A stretch of 62,500 nt of DNA from Neocallimastix lanati (nom. inval.) (lineage: Eukaryota; Neocallimastigomycota; Neocallimastigomycetes; Neocallimastigales; Neocallimastigaceae), in the NCBI GenBank assembly GCA_016946835.1, contig JACVTC010000006.1, positions 255,001 through 317,500 of the forward strand, written 5' to 3'. The position numbers and the translations under genes were made by a program. Below, in pieces: positions 13,401-24,559 of the stretch (within the stretch, counting starts at the first letter, position 1; each line of letters starts with the position of its first letter). The notes under the pieces were generated by a model. That model ran no database searches, was not told where the DNA came from, and was given only the letters and a program-made list of their open reading frames with translations.

Positions 13401-13670
13401 TGTAGTCATGGCTATGTGAATATTGTTCAACTTTTAATTGAAAAAGGTGCTGACGTAAATAAAGGAAATAAGTATGGCAATACACCTTTAATACAAGCAT
13501 GTAAAATAGGAAATGAAAATATTGTTCAACTTTTAATTGAACATGATGTTGATGTAAATAAAGATAATAAAAATGGTGACACCCCTTTATCATGGGCATG
13601 TATATTAGGAAATGAAACCATTGCAAGAATTTTAATTGAAAATGGAGCTTATATCAATGAAGAAAAATAA
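10452..13670 (+). CDS. Ankyrin-repeat protein, 27 near-identical repeats
   Basis: The 1,072-aa protein starts at an ATG in an A-rich context (AAAATGGAA). Residues 1 to about 175 are a helical, acidic, Asn/Lys-rich region that I cannot assign. From about residue 180 to the end run 27 ankyrin repeats of mostly 33 residues (consensus GDTPLLxACKKGNENIVKLL, then IENGADVNK). The usual TPLH is TPLL or TPLI throughout. Two repeats have an extra residue after GAN/GTN and two carry KKRFNE or KKKFNE insertions. There is no signal peptide or membrane segment. The protein is probably a soluble scaffold for protein binding with an unknown partner. Neighbouring repeats are very alike in DNA, which points to recent expansion. 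A 38-nt A run follows the stop. Confidence 0.93.
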   Translation: MELEKDYNKLYNELKNKGIQYFFNEEENIDDIFKAYDDEDIIIYLYLVAIDDKNLSSLFELNKYYQKFDIIFYLYNRELLNQERLKNIVSLKNDNAKFNISSEFLRTLIETKNDKLFKIIYDYIIFDNNFIKELLYLYKNSKIENNRILLLNSKIENIISEEIKKRKEILNMTVNIGEYCCNIFEYACTKGNETIANFLIENGTDINKENKYGNTPLSLACKKGKETIVKLLIKNGANINKENINGNIPLLLACIKENETIPKFLIENGANVNKENKKGDTPLLYACETGNENIVKLLIENHADVNKKNEDGNTPLLWACKKGYENIVKLLIENGVNINIENKDGDTPLLLACKKGNETIIKFLIENNADVNKKNEDGYAPLLLACKNGNENIVKLLIENGAYVNESDKHHDTPLKYACKNEYTNIVKLLIENGADLNKENNDHDTPLIFSCKSVNESIIKLLIENGVDINKSGQHYDTPLILACKKGNENIVKLLIENGADVNKDNKDGDTPLLWASIRGSENNVKHLIENNADINKENKYGNTPLIQACKRFNKSIVQLLIEKGADINKENKYGDTPLIQACKKFNESIVQLLIEKGADVNKENKYGNTPLIQACKIGNENIVQLLIEHGANTINKENKDGDTPLLCTCKKGNENIIKLLIDNGADVNKINNEDDTPLIWICSYGYVNIVQLLIEKGADVNKGNKYGNTPLIQACKIGNENIVKLLIDNGADVNKDKKNGGTPLLWACKKRFNESIVQLLIEHGADVNKNNKDGDTPLLWACKKKFNESIVQLLIEHGAEVNKDNKNGETPLLCACKEGSENIVQLLIDHGADVNKENKYGDTPLLCACTEGSENIVKLLIDNGADVNKINNEGDSPLIRICSHGYVNIVQLLIEKGADVNKENKYGNTPLIQACKIGNENIVQLLIEHGTNTINKENKDGDTPLLCTCKKGNENIIKLLIGNGADVNKIDNEGDTPLIWICSHGYVNIVQLLIEKGADVNKGNKYGNTPLIQACKIGNENIVQLLIEHDVDVNKDNKNGDTPLSWACILGNETIARILIENGAYINEEK
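12241..13560 (+). repeat. 900-bp offset duplication within ankyrin gene 1
   Basis: The DNA at about 12241-12640 recurs at about 13141-13540 with only scattered base changes. For example, GATGGGGATACGCC and the unusual GGTGCTGACGTAAATAAAGG occur in both at an offset of exactly 900 bp. A third, shorter copy of the KINNEGDxPLI repeat is at about 13060. This is the mark of unequal crossing-over that duplicated about nine ankyrin repeats. Confidence 0.8.
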
Positions 13671-13684
13671 AGATGATCATACCC

Positions 13685-13728
<44 letters not shown>

Positions 13729-14433
13729 AACTAAAGGATATTTAAATATTATAAAAATTTTTAATAGATTATATTACTAAAAAAAAAAAAATTCAATTAA
13801 TATTGTTTTAATAATAATAAATAATAAATAATAAATAATAAATAATAAATAATAAATAATAAATAATAATTATCATTATTACTATTATTACTATTACTAT
13901 TACTATTATTATTATATTATTATAATTATTATTTGAAACTTAATAATAATATCTGTAGGAAAATATGTTTAACAAAAAAACTCTTCATAAAAAAAAAATT
14001 TTTTTTTTTTTCTATAATATTTTCTTATTTATTTAACAAAAAAAAAAAAAAAAAAAAAAAACTTTCATTAATTATATATATTTATTTTATTTTAAAAACA
14101 CATCAACATAACATTTTTTGTTTCGTTTTTTAACGAACTTTTTATTATTATTGTTATTATTATAATTATTTTTCTTTTTAATTATTTTATTTTATTTTAT
14201 TTTATTTTTTATTTTTTTTTATTCTAAATAACTAATATATATATATCCTTTATAAATAACATTGCTTTTAATCATTTAGTCAATGCTATTTTATTATTTA
14301 TTTATTTATTTACTTGTTTCCTATTTGTTAATTGATAAAAAAAACTATACATATATAAAAAATAAAATTAATAGAGAGATATCATTATTTTAAACTATTA
14401 ATATAGTAATATTTGATAATAATATAAAAATAA

Positions 14434-14478
<45 letters not shown>

Positions 14479-14554
14479 AAATATAAAATATAAAATATTA
14501 GATAAATACTAATTTAAAATTGTTGATATACGAATGAATTTTTTGAATTAAAAA

Positions 14555-14588
<34 letters not shown>

Positions 14589-14652
14589 AAGATGTCTTAA
14601 AAATTTTAAAAATTATATTTATATTAAAACATATTATTTTTAATAATTTGTT

Positions 14653-14708
<56 letters not shown>

Positions 14709-14836
14709 AAAATTTAGTTTTGAGTTTGTTTCGCTATTTCGTTTATCGCATTTAAAAAGAAATATATATATATTTTCTTTAATATTTATTTTCTTTTTTA
14801 TTTTATTTCATTTCTTTTATTATTTTAATAATTCAT
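13671..14836. other. AT-rich intergenic stretch with long homopolymers
   Basis: No coding region. It contains A runs at 13689-13726, 14437-14476 and about 14557-14586, an AAATAAT repeat at about 13816-13870, and a 53-base T run at 14655-14707. The stretch lies between two genes that converge (plus-strand ankyrin, minus-strand LITAF-like), so it should hold both 3' ends. Confidence 0.6.
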
Positions 14837-15213
14837 TTAAATAACTCTATCTCTTCTAGCAATTTCATTTCTACAAATTGGACAATAGTGAACAGCATCC
14901 TTTAAATCTGAAATACAGAATGGAATACAACATAAACAAGTAAATATGAAAAGAATAATACATAAAGCCCAAACTAGTACATTATCTTCAAATTGAACCT
15001 CCGTATCTACTGTTTTATTACAATGTGGACATCTCATTTTAAAACTACTTCTTGGTACTTGTGTCTCATTTATCCTATTTATAATAATAATAATGATAAA
15101 GAGTAATTCATGAAAATATATATATATAAAATTTATATTTTTATTTTATAAATTAAATATTATATAAAATATTAATTTTTATAGTAATTCGAATCACATT
15201 ATATATTTTCTCT

Positions 15214-15274
<61 letters not shown>

Positions 15275-15732
15275 AAATAGCATAAAAATTATGATTCTTA
15301 CATTAGTACAACTTCTTGATTTCTAGTAGAAGTATTAACTTTACTTTGATTTTGAGAAAATTCTGAAGTTGGTGTAGTAGTAGTAAAGCTAGTAGAATTT
15401 AAGATAACATTATTATCTATTGATTGTTCATAGGTTGGTGGATTTGAATTGAAATAGACCGGTTGAAAACCTGGTTGTACAATTGAAGCTTGTGGAGCTA
15501 CCTGTACATTACTATTTTGTTGTATAATTGGTACTTGAGAGTTTATTGGTACATTATTATTCATAAATGACTCTTGAGGGTTTAATGGAACATTATTATT
15601 TACAATTGGTACTGGAGGGTATAATGGTACATTATTATTTGGTTGATTAACTGGTGCTGAAGGGTAAATCGGTACATTATTTGGTTGAGTGGTTGGATTA
15701 TTACTATAATCGATATTATTTAAATCACTCAT
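14837..15732 (-). CDS. LITAF-like membrane protein, two exons
   Basis: Exon 1 is 15732-15302 and exon 2 is 15074-14837, joined across a GT-AG intron (donor GTAAGAAT, acceptor AATAG) that keeps the frame and gives 222 aa. The N-terminal half is Pro/Asn-rich with PSAP at residues 24-27 and PPTY at 98-101, the ESCRT/TSG101 and Nedd4-type WW docking motifs found in animal LITAF. The C-terminal half is a complete LITAF domain: CPHC at 159-162, a hydrophobic segment at about 176-197 rich in Ile, Leu and Cys, DLKD at about 200-203, then HYCPIC at 206-211. The two CxxC knuckles fold together around zinc while the hydrophobic part sits in the cytosolic leaflet of late endosome or lysosome membranes. 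A role in endosomal sorting is likely by family. Confidence 0.88.
15075..15301 (-). other. Intron of the LITAF-like gene
   Basis: 227 bp, GTAAGA...TAG. In sense it contains a homopolymer of 54 A (15217-15270) near the donor side. Splicing is supported by the matched phase (two bases from exon 1, one from exon 2, forming ATG = Met144) and by the LITAF domain continuing directly into INETQVPRSS and then CPHC. Confidence 0.85.
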
Positions 15733-18284
15733 TTTTTTATTTAGTTATATTAATATTATTTTTGTTAATGAACTTTTTTTAAGTATATATATATATTTTA
15801 CGTTATTTTGTTTTCATTTACATTATTATTATGTTATTATTTATTTATTTATTTATTTATTATGATGATTTTAGTTTGATTTTATTTGAGTTATTTATTA
15901 AAAATATAAATTTATATTAATTATTAAAATAATTAATAATAGGAAAAAAATATTTTTTTTTTTAGTAAAAACTAAATTATTTTTATATAAAAAAGTTTTA
16001 ATATATTAGTTTAAAAAAATTTTTTTTTTTATTTATTAATAAGTTATTTAATAACTTGAAAAATATAAACCAATTATTATATAATTAATATTTTCTATTA
16101 TTATTACACAAAAAAAAAAACTTATTAACAATATTTTATTATCTCTATATATATATCTTCATATTATATTAATTATTATTATAAGAATGAATTATTTAAT
16201 TTTTTTTTTTCTTTCTTTCTTTTATAATTTTTATTCATTAATAATTTTAATATCTTAATTAATTACCTATATATGATATTGAAAGATATATAAATATATA
16301 TTTTTAAATAATTAATAATGTAATTTAACTTTAAAAAAAAACTTTTGGTTTGGTTTTAAAATTAAAAAAAAATTTTTTTATTTACTTGTTTCAAAGAATT
16401 AAAAAAGTAATAGTGAATTTCAGTGGTTTTTATACTTTTTTTTTTTTTTTTATTTTTTCGCTTTTTCATTTTAAAGAAAAATAGAGATACTTTTAGAGAA
16501 TTATTTAATTATATAGAATTTCATCTATTTAATTAATTAATTAATTATTTATTTATTATTTATTTATTATTTATCTATTAATTATTTAATTATTTATTCA
16601 TTTATTTATTATTTATTTATTTATTTATTAATTAATTATTTATTTATTATTTATAATTAAAATAATTAATAAAATTATTAATTTTAAAAGTGGGTGTATA
16701 AAGTTAAAAATATAATTAATCTATATAAATTATTTAATTATTAATTAATTATGATATATATTATTATATTAGGATGTATATTGGGATATATTGAAATATA
16801 TCACATTGAACAAAATAATTATACATAATAAAAACAAACTTTAATTAAAATTCAGCCAATAAAATTATTTTATTATTTTAATTTTTTTTTTTTTTTTTTT
16901 TTAATTAGAATATAAAGAAAATGAAAAAGATTGAAATTTGAATTATTATATTTATTATAGAAGAGAATTTTTGTTTCTAAATAAATGATTTTATGGCCTA
17001 TATATAAATAGCCTTTTTCCTGTTCTCTTTTCTTTAAACATTATTATATAACATATAAATAAAATAAAGCTTTTTTTTTCAATTATATTAATAAAGCATA
17101 GTTGAACAGATTTTTCTTTTACAAAAAAAAAATTAATTAGTCTTTGTATGTCTTATAAATAAAATTATTATTAAACAGACTTTTTTTTTTTTTTTTTTAA
17201 TTAGTCGTTATAAATACTGCCTTATATCTTATTATTTTATCATTATTATTTATCATATAATATTTGATAATGACTATTAATTTTTATTCAATTAATTATT
17301 ATTAAATTATTTAATTATTTATTCAGTTATTTAATTATTTATCTTTTGTTATTCAGTTATTTAATTATTTATTGGTGTTTGTAAATATTTAAACTTTAAA
17401 AATTTAAAAAATAATAATAAAAATAATAAAAATATTATTATTAAACTTATAAAAGAAATCTTTAAAAATAAATGAATGAATAATGAATAATAATTAAGAA
17501 AAAGGAAAAATTATAAAATGGTAAATTCTATAAAAAAAATAAAATAAATAAAAAATTAAAATTAAAATTAAGAATTTCTATTTTTCAATAGAGATTCCAA
17601 CAATATTAAAAAAAAATTTTTTTTTGTTCAATCTATAGAAATAGCTATATAATCTATATAGAATTAAATAAAAAAAATTACATACATATATATATATTTT
17701 ATTTTTATTTTTTTTTTTTTATTATTTTTAATTATTGAAAAAGTAAATGAATGAATGACTTTCTCTTTAATAATTTACTATACGATATCTTTTTTTTTTA
17801 TTATTTTTTTTTATTTTTTTATTTTGAATTATATATATATAATTTTTTTTCTTTTTTATTTTATTTTATTTTTCTTATAATCCAATGAATGTATTAAATA
17901 TTATTTGTTAATTTTTTTTTTTAAAAAAAAAAAAAAACTTTTAGGTATAGAATATATATATATATATAAAGTTAAACCTGATTAAATAAAAATGAATAAA
18001 AATAAAAAAAAAAAAAAAAAAAAAAAAAACAATTATTTATTATTGATAAAATACATATTATTTATTTTTGTTTTTGATTTAATTAGATAGATATATAAAC
18101 TGATCATTATATTTAATGGACAATAGAACATTCATACAAGACTTTATATATATATTATATTTATTTTTTTTTTTTTTTTTTTTTTTATTTTATATTATTT
18201 TATTTCAATCTACCCAATCTGATCTTTATATTTAATGTTCTACTATTTATTTTATTTATTTTAAATGATTTTCAATTTTGTATG

Positions 18285-18315
<31 letters not shown>

Positions 18316-18360
18316 TTATAAAAAAATACAATAAAAAAAAAAAAAAAAAGTCAAATAAGA

Positions 18361-18414
<54 letters not shown>

Positions 18415-19172
18415 GATAAAAAGTAAAAAGGAGAATAGACAAACATTATATAAAAATATAATATGATATAATATGATATAAATAAATAATTAATGAGGAT
18501 ATAAGAAGTGATTTAATGGAGTTTGAAAATCCTTAGAATGAATATTTAAAACTCTTTATTCTTTCATTTTATATAATATATATTGAAATTATTGTCATGG
18601 TATAAATCAAAAAAAAAAAAAAAAAAAAAAAAAAAATTAAAAATAGAAAAAAAAATTATTAAAAAAAAAAAAATTATTAAAATTATTAAAATTATTAAAA
18701 ATAAATATAAATAAATGATTATAATGATATTATTATAGATTATTCTAAAAGTCATCGCTATATCCCTTCAAAAATTCTATAATGGTTGGTTTTATTTTTT
18801 TTAAAAATTTTTTTTTTTTTATTTGTTCTTATAAAAATTAATATATATAATATTATTTATTTATTATATTTATATATCCTTTTTTTTTTTAAAGTTTTAA
18901 TTCTTTTATTTTACAATTTTAATTTTTTTTTTATTTTTTTTTATTTTTTTACAATTTTGAATTTTTTTTTTCAATGAATATAAACTATGGGAAAAAAAAA
19001 AAAAAAAAAAGAAAAGAAAGGGGATGGGAAAATAAGATAGTTTTAAAAGAATATAGTAATATATAATATATAATATATATTAAAATATATTATACATTAT
19101 GTATATTAATAATAGAAATAAAAATAAAAATAATTAATGTTTAAGAGTAAAAAAAAAAAAAAAAATAAAACA

Positions 19173-19210
<38 letters not shown>

Positions 19211-19456
19211 AAAAAATCATGATGATGGAGTCTAATTACCACTTTTTTTTTTTTTTTTAATTTTTTTTTTAAACTTCTTTTTTATTCATTTAATAAAATT
19301 GCTAATAATAATAAAAAAAAAAAAAATTTATAAACGATAATTAATATAAAATTTTAAAATTATTATTTCATTGATTTTTTATTATTACTATAATTATTAT
19401 TTCATATATATATATATATATATATATTTTATTTTATTTATATTTTCTCATTCTTT

Positions 19457-19512
<56 letters not shown>

Positions 19513-19586
19513 CTTTCTTGCTCTTTCTTTCTCTTTCTTTCTTTTTTTTTTCCTCTTTCTCTTTCTTACTTTATTTAACCTATATC
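15733..19586. other. AT-rich intergenic region, 3.9 kb
   Basis: No convincing gene was seen on either strand. It is filled with TTTA and TTAT repeats (16530-16650), many A and T runs, an (AAT)n run at about 18362-18410 and a 54-base T run at 19459-19512 close to the 3' end of ankyrin gene 2. The short open segments present are runs of Phe, Ile, Tyr or Lys that come from the base composition. Confidence 0.6.
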
Positions 19587-22500
19587 TTAGGCAACTGCAA
19601 TGGAAAGAGCAGATATACCAGTAGAAACAATAGGGGTGGCGGTATTAATAATCTTTTCTTTCTTGAGCTCACGACTACGATTCTCAAGAAGTTGTATAAT
19701 TTTTTCGTGTCCAGCAAGTTTTGCTAATTCTTTTGCCTTTTTACCGGCTAAACTATCTTGTTCATCTAGTCCTTCTCGGGTACGTTCATTAATGTTAACC
19801 TCATGTAGAATAAGTTCCTCCACAATATCGGTATAGCCTAAATAACTGGCCCAGTGAAGCGCGGTCCAACCATGACGATCTAAATAGTCTAAGGAAATCT
19901 TTTGGGATTTAATAATATTGAGAGCATTGGTTTGGCGGCCGGTCTTGATCTCATGAAGTAAGGCTTCATACTTCTCTGGGTAACCCTTTTGTTCTAAATA
20001 GTAACGTTGAAGAAGTCTGAAAATATGATCACTTTTACTGGCATAGGCCATATCCATCACTGTCTGCTCCCTATTCGTACGAATAAGAATATCAGGATGG
20101 TATGCGAAAAGCATCGCTACCATATTGGTATATTGATGATAAACGGCATAATGTAGTGGGGTCCAGCTCAAAAATGTTTTAGCGTTAATATTGGCACCAT
20201 AATTTAATAAAATTTTGGCAATGGTTTTATTATTAGTTTCACAGGCAAAATGAAGAGGAACCTTTTGTTCTTGAGTGGCAGCTTCTACATTGGCTCCATT
20301 TTCGAGAAGCAATTTAACAATCGCAACTTGTCCATGCTGACAAGCTAAATGAAGGGGGGTGAATCCCCATTTATTTTTGAAATTAACCATGGCATCATAG
20401 CGAAGAAGAAGTTGTACAAAGCAGGCATGACCATATTCACAGGCCTTATGTAAAGGCGTATTGAAATCTTGATCTACTTCATTTAAATCTAAGTATTTAT
20501 CCTTAATAAGATTACGGGCAATGTTATAATAATTCTTCTTAGCAGAAAGATGTAGGAAGGTGGCCCCTTGTTCATTCTTAGAATTAATATTAAATTGGCC
20601 AACCTCGAGAAGAAGATGAATCATTCTTAAATTTTTATTCTTAGCAGCCATCTGGAAGAGTTCATATTCTGTGGCTTCATCAATATCAAAACTGGCACCA
20701 TGTTTTAAAAGAATTTTTACCACTGAATAATGATTATAATAACAGGCAACATGAAGTGCCGTCATGCCGTTAGAATTTAATTCTCCAATTTCGGATCCTC
20801 TCTTAATGAGAAGTTCTACCATTTCCTGATGACCATTACGACTGGCAAAATATAATGGGGTATAGCCATGACATTTCATATCAACATCATATTCATTATC
20901 TAATAAGCAATCAACAATTTCGGTTTGATTAAAATAGGCAGCAATATGAAGTGGAGACCATCCATCCTCCGTTTTCTCATAAATATTCACATCTGTATCG
21001 GCGTCCATATTCTCTGGATGTTCTATTATTTCTTTTAATTTATCCAATTGACCATGACGACAAATTAAATGAATCTCCTTCCAATCAACTTGACGTTGAA
21101 TATCACTGTCAGAACTTATATCATAGGTTTTCTTTTTAAATTCGGCAATAATATTTTCTACTTCATTAAATTCATTTTCTTTGGAAATAATGGCGGCCGT
21201 TTTACCCTCATTATCTTTTATATCTAAATCTGCACCTTCTTCCATTAAATATTCCACGACTTCATCATGACCACGTTCACAGGCAAACATGATTGCTGTT
21301 CGACCTTGTGTATCCACTAAATCCAACTTGGCACCATGTCTTATAAGGTATTTAGCAATATTTAAATAGCCATATTGACAAGAATACATTAAGGCAGTGT
21401 AGCCATTAATATTGACACTGTTGACATCTACCCCCTTTTCTACTAATAATTTGACGGAACGGAAACGATTATAACAACAGGATAAATTCAAGGCTGAAAA
21501 TTCTTGATTGGCTTGAATATGAATATCGGCTCCTTGATCTATTAAATATTCTCCAATATCTTCAAATCCTTTATCGAGGGCAATGGTTAATGCGGTCCAA
21601 CCATCGATATCTTTAGAATTAATTTCTGCTCCACTTTCTACTAGATAAATTACCATTTCTTTATGACCATTATAACTGGCGAGCATTAAAGCGGTCCATT
21701 CTTTTGAATTTTTAGCATTAATATCGAGACCACGATTAATTAAATATTCTACGACACCTCGATAACCCTTTTTACTGGCTAACATAATTGGTGTATTCAA
21801 TTCATTATCTCTTAAATCAATTGTAGCACCCATTTTATCTAAAAGTTTTAAAATTTCCATATGACCATTTTTAGCCGCTGAAAGGAAGGCCGTACAATTA
21901 TCATTATCTTTACAATTAATATTAATATCTTTATTAAGGAAAAGTTCTACCACCTTTTTATGACCATTTTGACTGGCATAAATGAACGCCTTCTTACTAT
22001 TCTCATCATTTACATTAAAGGAACTATCAATTTTAATTAAGTGCTCAGCAATAAATTCTTGACCATTAATACAGGCAATCATTAATGCATTATTATCATC
22101 TTTATTCTTAACCTTATAATCTGCTCCATTTTCTAAGAGATAAATAACATTGGTCCATCCATTCATTTTACAAGCAATCATAAGGGCATTCCAACCTTCC
22201 TTATTTTGATAATTAATATCCATTCCCTTTTCTACTAAAAATTTAGTTAATTTATAATTATTATATAAAGCAGAAATGGTTAAGGCGTTATCCCCTGTTT
22301 TATTATTTAAAGATATGTCAGCTCCATGAAGTATTAAATAGTCAATACAAGAAACGGAATTATTAGCACAAGCATACATAAAAGCTGTATTTCCTTCATG
22401 ATTTTGATGATTCAAGTCAGCGCCTTTGGCCACCAAAAGTTTTACAATATCAATTAAACCCTTCTCACAAGCATATATTAAGGCCGTATTACCTTCACAA

Positions 22501-23060
22501 TCTTCTAAATCAGGATTGGCATCTCTAATTAATAGAAAATCTACCATACTACGATTACCTTCCTTACAATAATATATTAATGGTGTACTTTGTTTATTAT
22601 CTTGCTGGTCAATGTAAGCGTAACGACCAATTAATAATTTTGAAATTTCATCTTGATTCTTTGAACTGGCAATTGTTAAGGCGGTACAGCCTTTTTTGTT
22701 AACACTATCGATATCTTCCATAATATTCATTAAATACTCGACTATTTCATAATTTTCTGCTTGAATAGCCAATATTAAGGCAGTATCACCATCATCATTT
22801 TGAAGATTTACATTGGCATTATTTTCTACTAAACATTGAACTAAATCAAAATATCCTTCTTTAGCTGCTATCAATAGTGCTGTACTACCTTTTTCATTGG
22901 TAATTTCAATATCAAAATCATTTTTTATTAAATCTTTAATGACCAATATATCATCATTTTTTACAGCATTAAACCAAGATACTTTTACATCTTGATTTTT
23001 TTTTAGAATCTTTCTTGTTTTCTTATTTAACTCAACTATATTTAAAATATACGTTAACAT
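19587..23060 (-). CDS. Long ankyrin-repeat protein (paralogue A)
   Basis: The 1,157-aa protein starts at ATG (MLTYILNIVELNKK). About 30 ankyrin repeats fall into two blocks. The first (residues about 30-620) has repeats with TAL starts (GWTALMLASYNGHKEM). A break at about 620-660 contains SSDSDIQRQVDWKEIHL. The second block is more canonical (WSPLHIAAYFNQTEIV, FTPLHLACQHGQVAIVKLLL). The C-terminus has GWTALHWASYLGYTDIV, a short non-repeat spacer with GKKAKELAKLAGHEKII, a charged helix, and ends in a mildly hydrophobic tail (STGISALSIAVA) that could be a weak membrane or lipid contact. The same plan recurs at 28686-32243. GC content is higher than in the flanks. Probably a protein-binding scaffold; partner unknown. 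Confidence 0.92.
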   Translation of the reverse strand: MLTYILNIVELNKKTRKILKKNQDVKVSWFNAVKNDDILVIKDLIKNDFDIEITNEKGSTALLIAAKEGYFDLVQCLVENNANVNLQNDDGDTALILAIQAENYEIVEYLMNIMEDIDSVNKKGCTALTIASSKNQDEISKLLIGRYAYIDQQDNKQSTPLIYYCKEGNRSMVDFLLIRDANPDLEDCEGNTALIYACEKGLIDIVKLLVAKGADLNHQNHEGNTAFMYACANNSVSCIDYLILHGADISLNNKTGDNALTISALYNNYKLTKFLVEKGMDINYQNKEGWNALMIACKMNGWTNVIYLLENGADYKVKNKDDNNALMIACINGQEFIAEHLIKIDSSFNVNDENSKKAFIYASQNGHKKVVELFLNKDININCKDNDNCTAFLSAAKNGHMEILKLLDKMGATIDLRDNELNTPIMLASKKGYRGVVEYLINRGLDINAKNSKEWTALMLASYNGHKEMVIYLVESGAEINSKDIDGWTALTIALDKGFEDIGEYLIDQGADIHIQANQEFSALNLSCCYNRFRSVKLLVEKGVDVNSVNINGYTALMYSCQYGYLNIAKYLIRHGAKLDLVDTQGRTAIMFACERGHDEVVEYLMEEGADLDIKDNEGKTAAIISKENEFNEVENIIAEFKKKTYDISSDSDIQRQVDWKEIHLICRHGQLDKLKEIIEHPENMDADTDVNIYEKTEDGWSPLHIAAYFNQTEIVDCLLDNEYDVDMKCHGYTPLYFASRNGHQEMVELLIKRGSEIGELNSNGMTALHVACYYNHYSVVKILLKHGASFDIDEATEYELFQMAAKNKNLRMIHLLLEVGQFNINSKNEQGATFLHLSAKKNYYNIARNLIKDKYLDLNEVDQDFNTPLHKACEYGHACFVQLLLRYDAMVNFKNKWGFTPLHLACQHGQVAIVKLLLENGANVEAATQEQKVPLHFACETNNKTIAKILLNYGANINAKTFLSWTPLHYAVYHQYTNMVAMLFAYHPDILIRTNREQTVMDMAYASKSDHIFRLLQRYYLEQKGYPEKYEALLHEIKTGRQTNALNIIKSQKISLDYLDRHGWTALHWASYLGYTDIVEELILHEVNINERTREGLDEQDSLAGKKAKELAKLAGHEKIIQLLENRSRELKKEKIINTATPIVSTGISALSIAVA

Positions 23061-24559
23061 TATTTTGTTATTATTAATATTTATTCCTCAGTTGTAATTC
23101 TTGTTTATAATTATATATTTAATTTTGTTCAATATTTAATTAAAAAAAAAAAAATAAATAAATAAAATCAAAGTTTAATTCTTTTATTTATTGAGTAAAT
23201 AGTTTTTTAATAATAGTGGTATGCTATCTTATAAGATTTATGATTTAAAATTTATTTTTATAAAGTAAAAACAGTTTAGATGATTATCTTTCCGTTGTTG
23301 ATTATTTTTTCTGAATTGTTGTGAATTATAAATAATACATATATATATTTACCATTTACAAATTTATTATTATTATTGGTATTGTTATTATTATAATATA
23401 TAATAAATAAATAAATAAAATAAAATAAAATAAAAATAATTTTAAAATTATATCGAATTATTATTAAATAATTAAATAAATTGAAATTACTGAAATGACA
23501 ATGATTTTTATTCTTGCCAATTAATTGCTAAAATATATATATATATATATAAATATTGTTATTATTATATTACCCTTTTTGTAAATGTAAAATAATTATG
23601 TAATAATTTTTCCTTTCAATTGAATATGTAAATTATAATATATAAATATTTTTAAAAATTCGAAAATTGCATATAAATTTATTTAATTATAATTTAAATG
23701 AAATTTCTATATTTTCGACAATTGTTTATTTTCTATATTTAACTCTATAATATAATTGTAAATTATTTCAGTAATTAAATAATATTATATACTTTGCTAC
23801 TTTATAAAATATATTCTACAATAAGATTTTTTCTCTTTTTTTTTTTCTTAAACTAAAATTGAAGAATCTATCCAAAAAAAAAAAAGTAAAATTGTTAATA
23901 TAAATATACATATATAAAAAAGAGTTTTATTCTTTTATAATCTCTTTATAAATAATAAAATAGTATCTATTAACAACTATTAATAATAAAAAAAAAAAAA
24001 AAAATTCAGTTCCTGAAAAAATTTTTTTAATTAAAATTTAATTAAAATAAATAAATAAATAAATAAATAATATTAAAATAAATAAATAAATAATATGTAA
24101 TTAAATAATTTTTTGATTAAAAACCTAATCCATTGTAAATAAAATACCAAATGATAATTATTTTTTGATAAATTAAAATATTTTTATAGAATTCTCTTTT
24201 TCTTCTATTTGTAAAATTAAAATTTAATAAGGGATTTCGTTAAAAGTTACATTTTGGGAAAATATGGCGTTTCAAAATTTTAATAAATAAATTAATAAAT
24301 AAATTAATAAATAAATAATTTTAATAAATAAAGATTTTATTATTCATTTTATATTTATTTTGAAAAGAATTTAAAATAAAATAAAAGAAACAAAAAACAT
24401 TTAATAATTAAAATTATTTATATATGTAAAAATTGTAAAAAAAAAAATATTCTTTAAATAATATTAAAATTAAAAAAATAAATAAAAGTTCTCTTTGAAA
24501 AAAAAAAATTCTTGATATTAATATAAAAATTAATATTAATAGTTATAGATCTTTAGAAT
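23061..24559. other. AT-rich intergenic stretch
   Basis: No coding region could be supported. It contains AAATAAAT-type repeats at about 24045-24095 and 24285-24320, TA runs and short homopolymers. The left part should include the promoter of ankyrin paralogue A, but no element can be named. Confidence 0.6.

Noticed and set aside
19371-19727. Plus-strand frame over the end of ankyrin paralogue A
   Set aside because: It starts in T runs and then reads the antisense of the ankyrin coding sequence.
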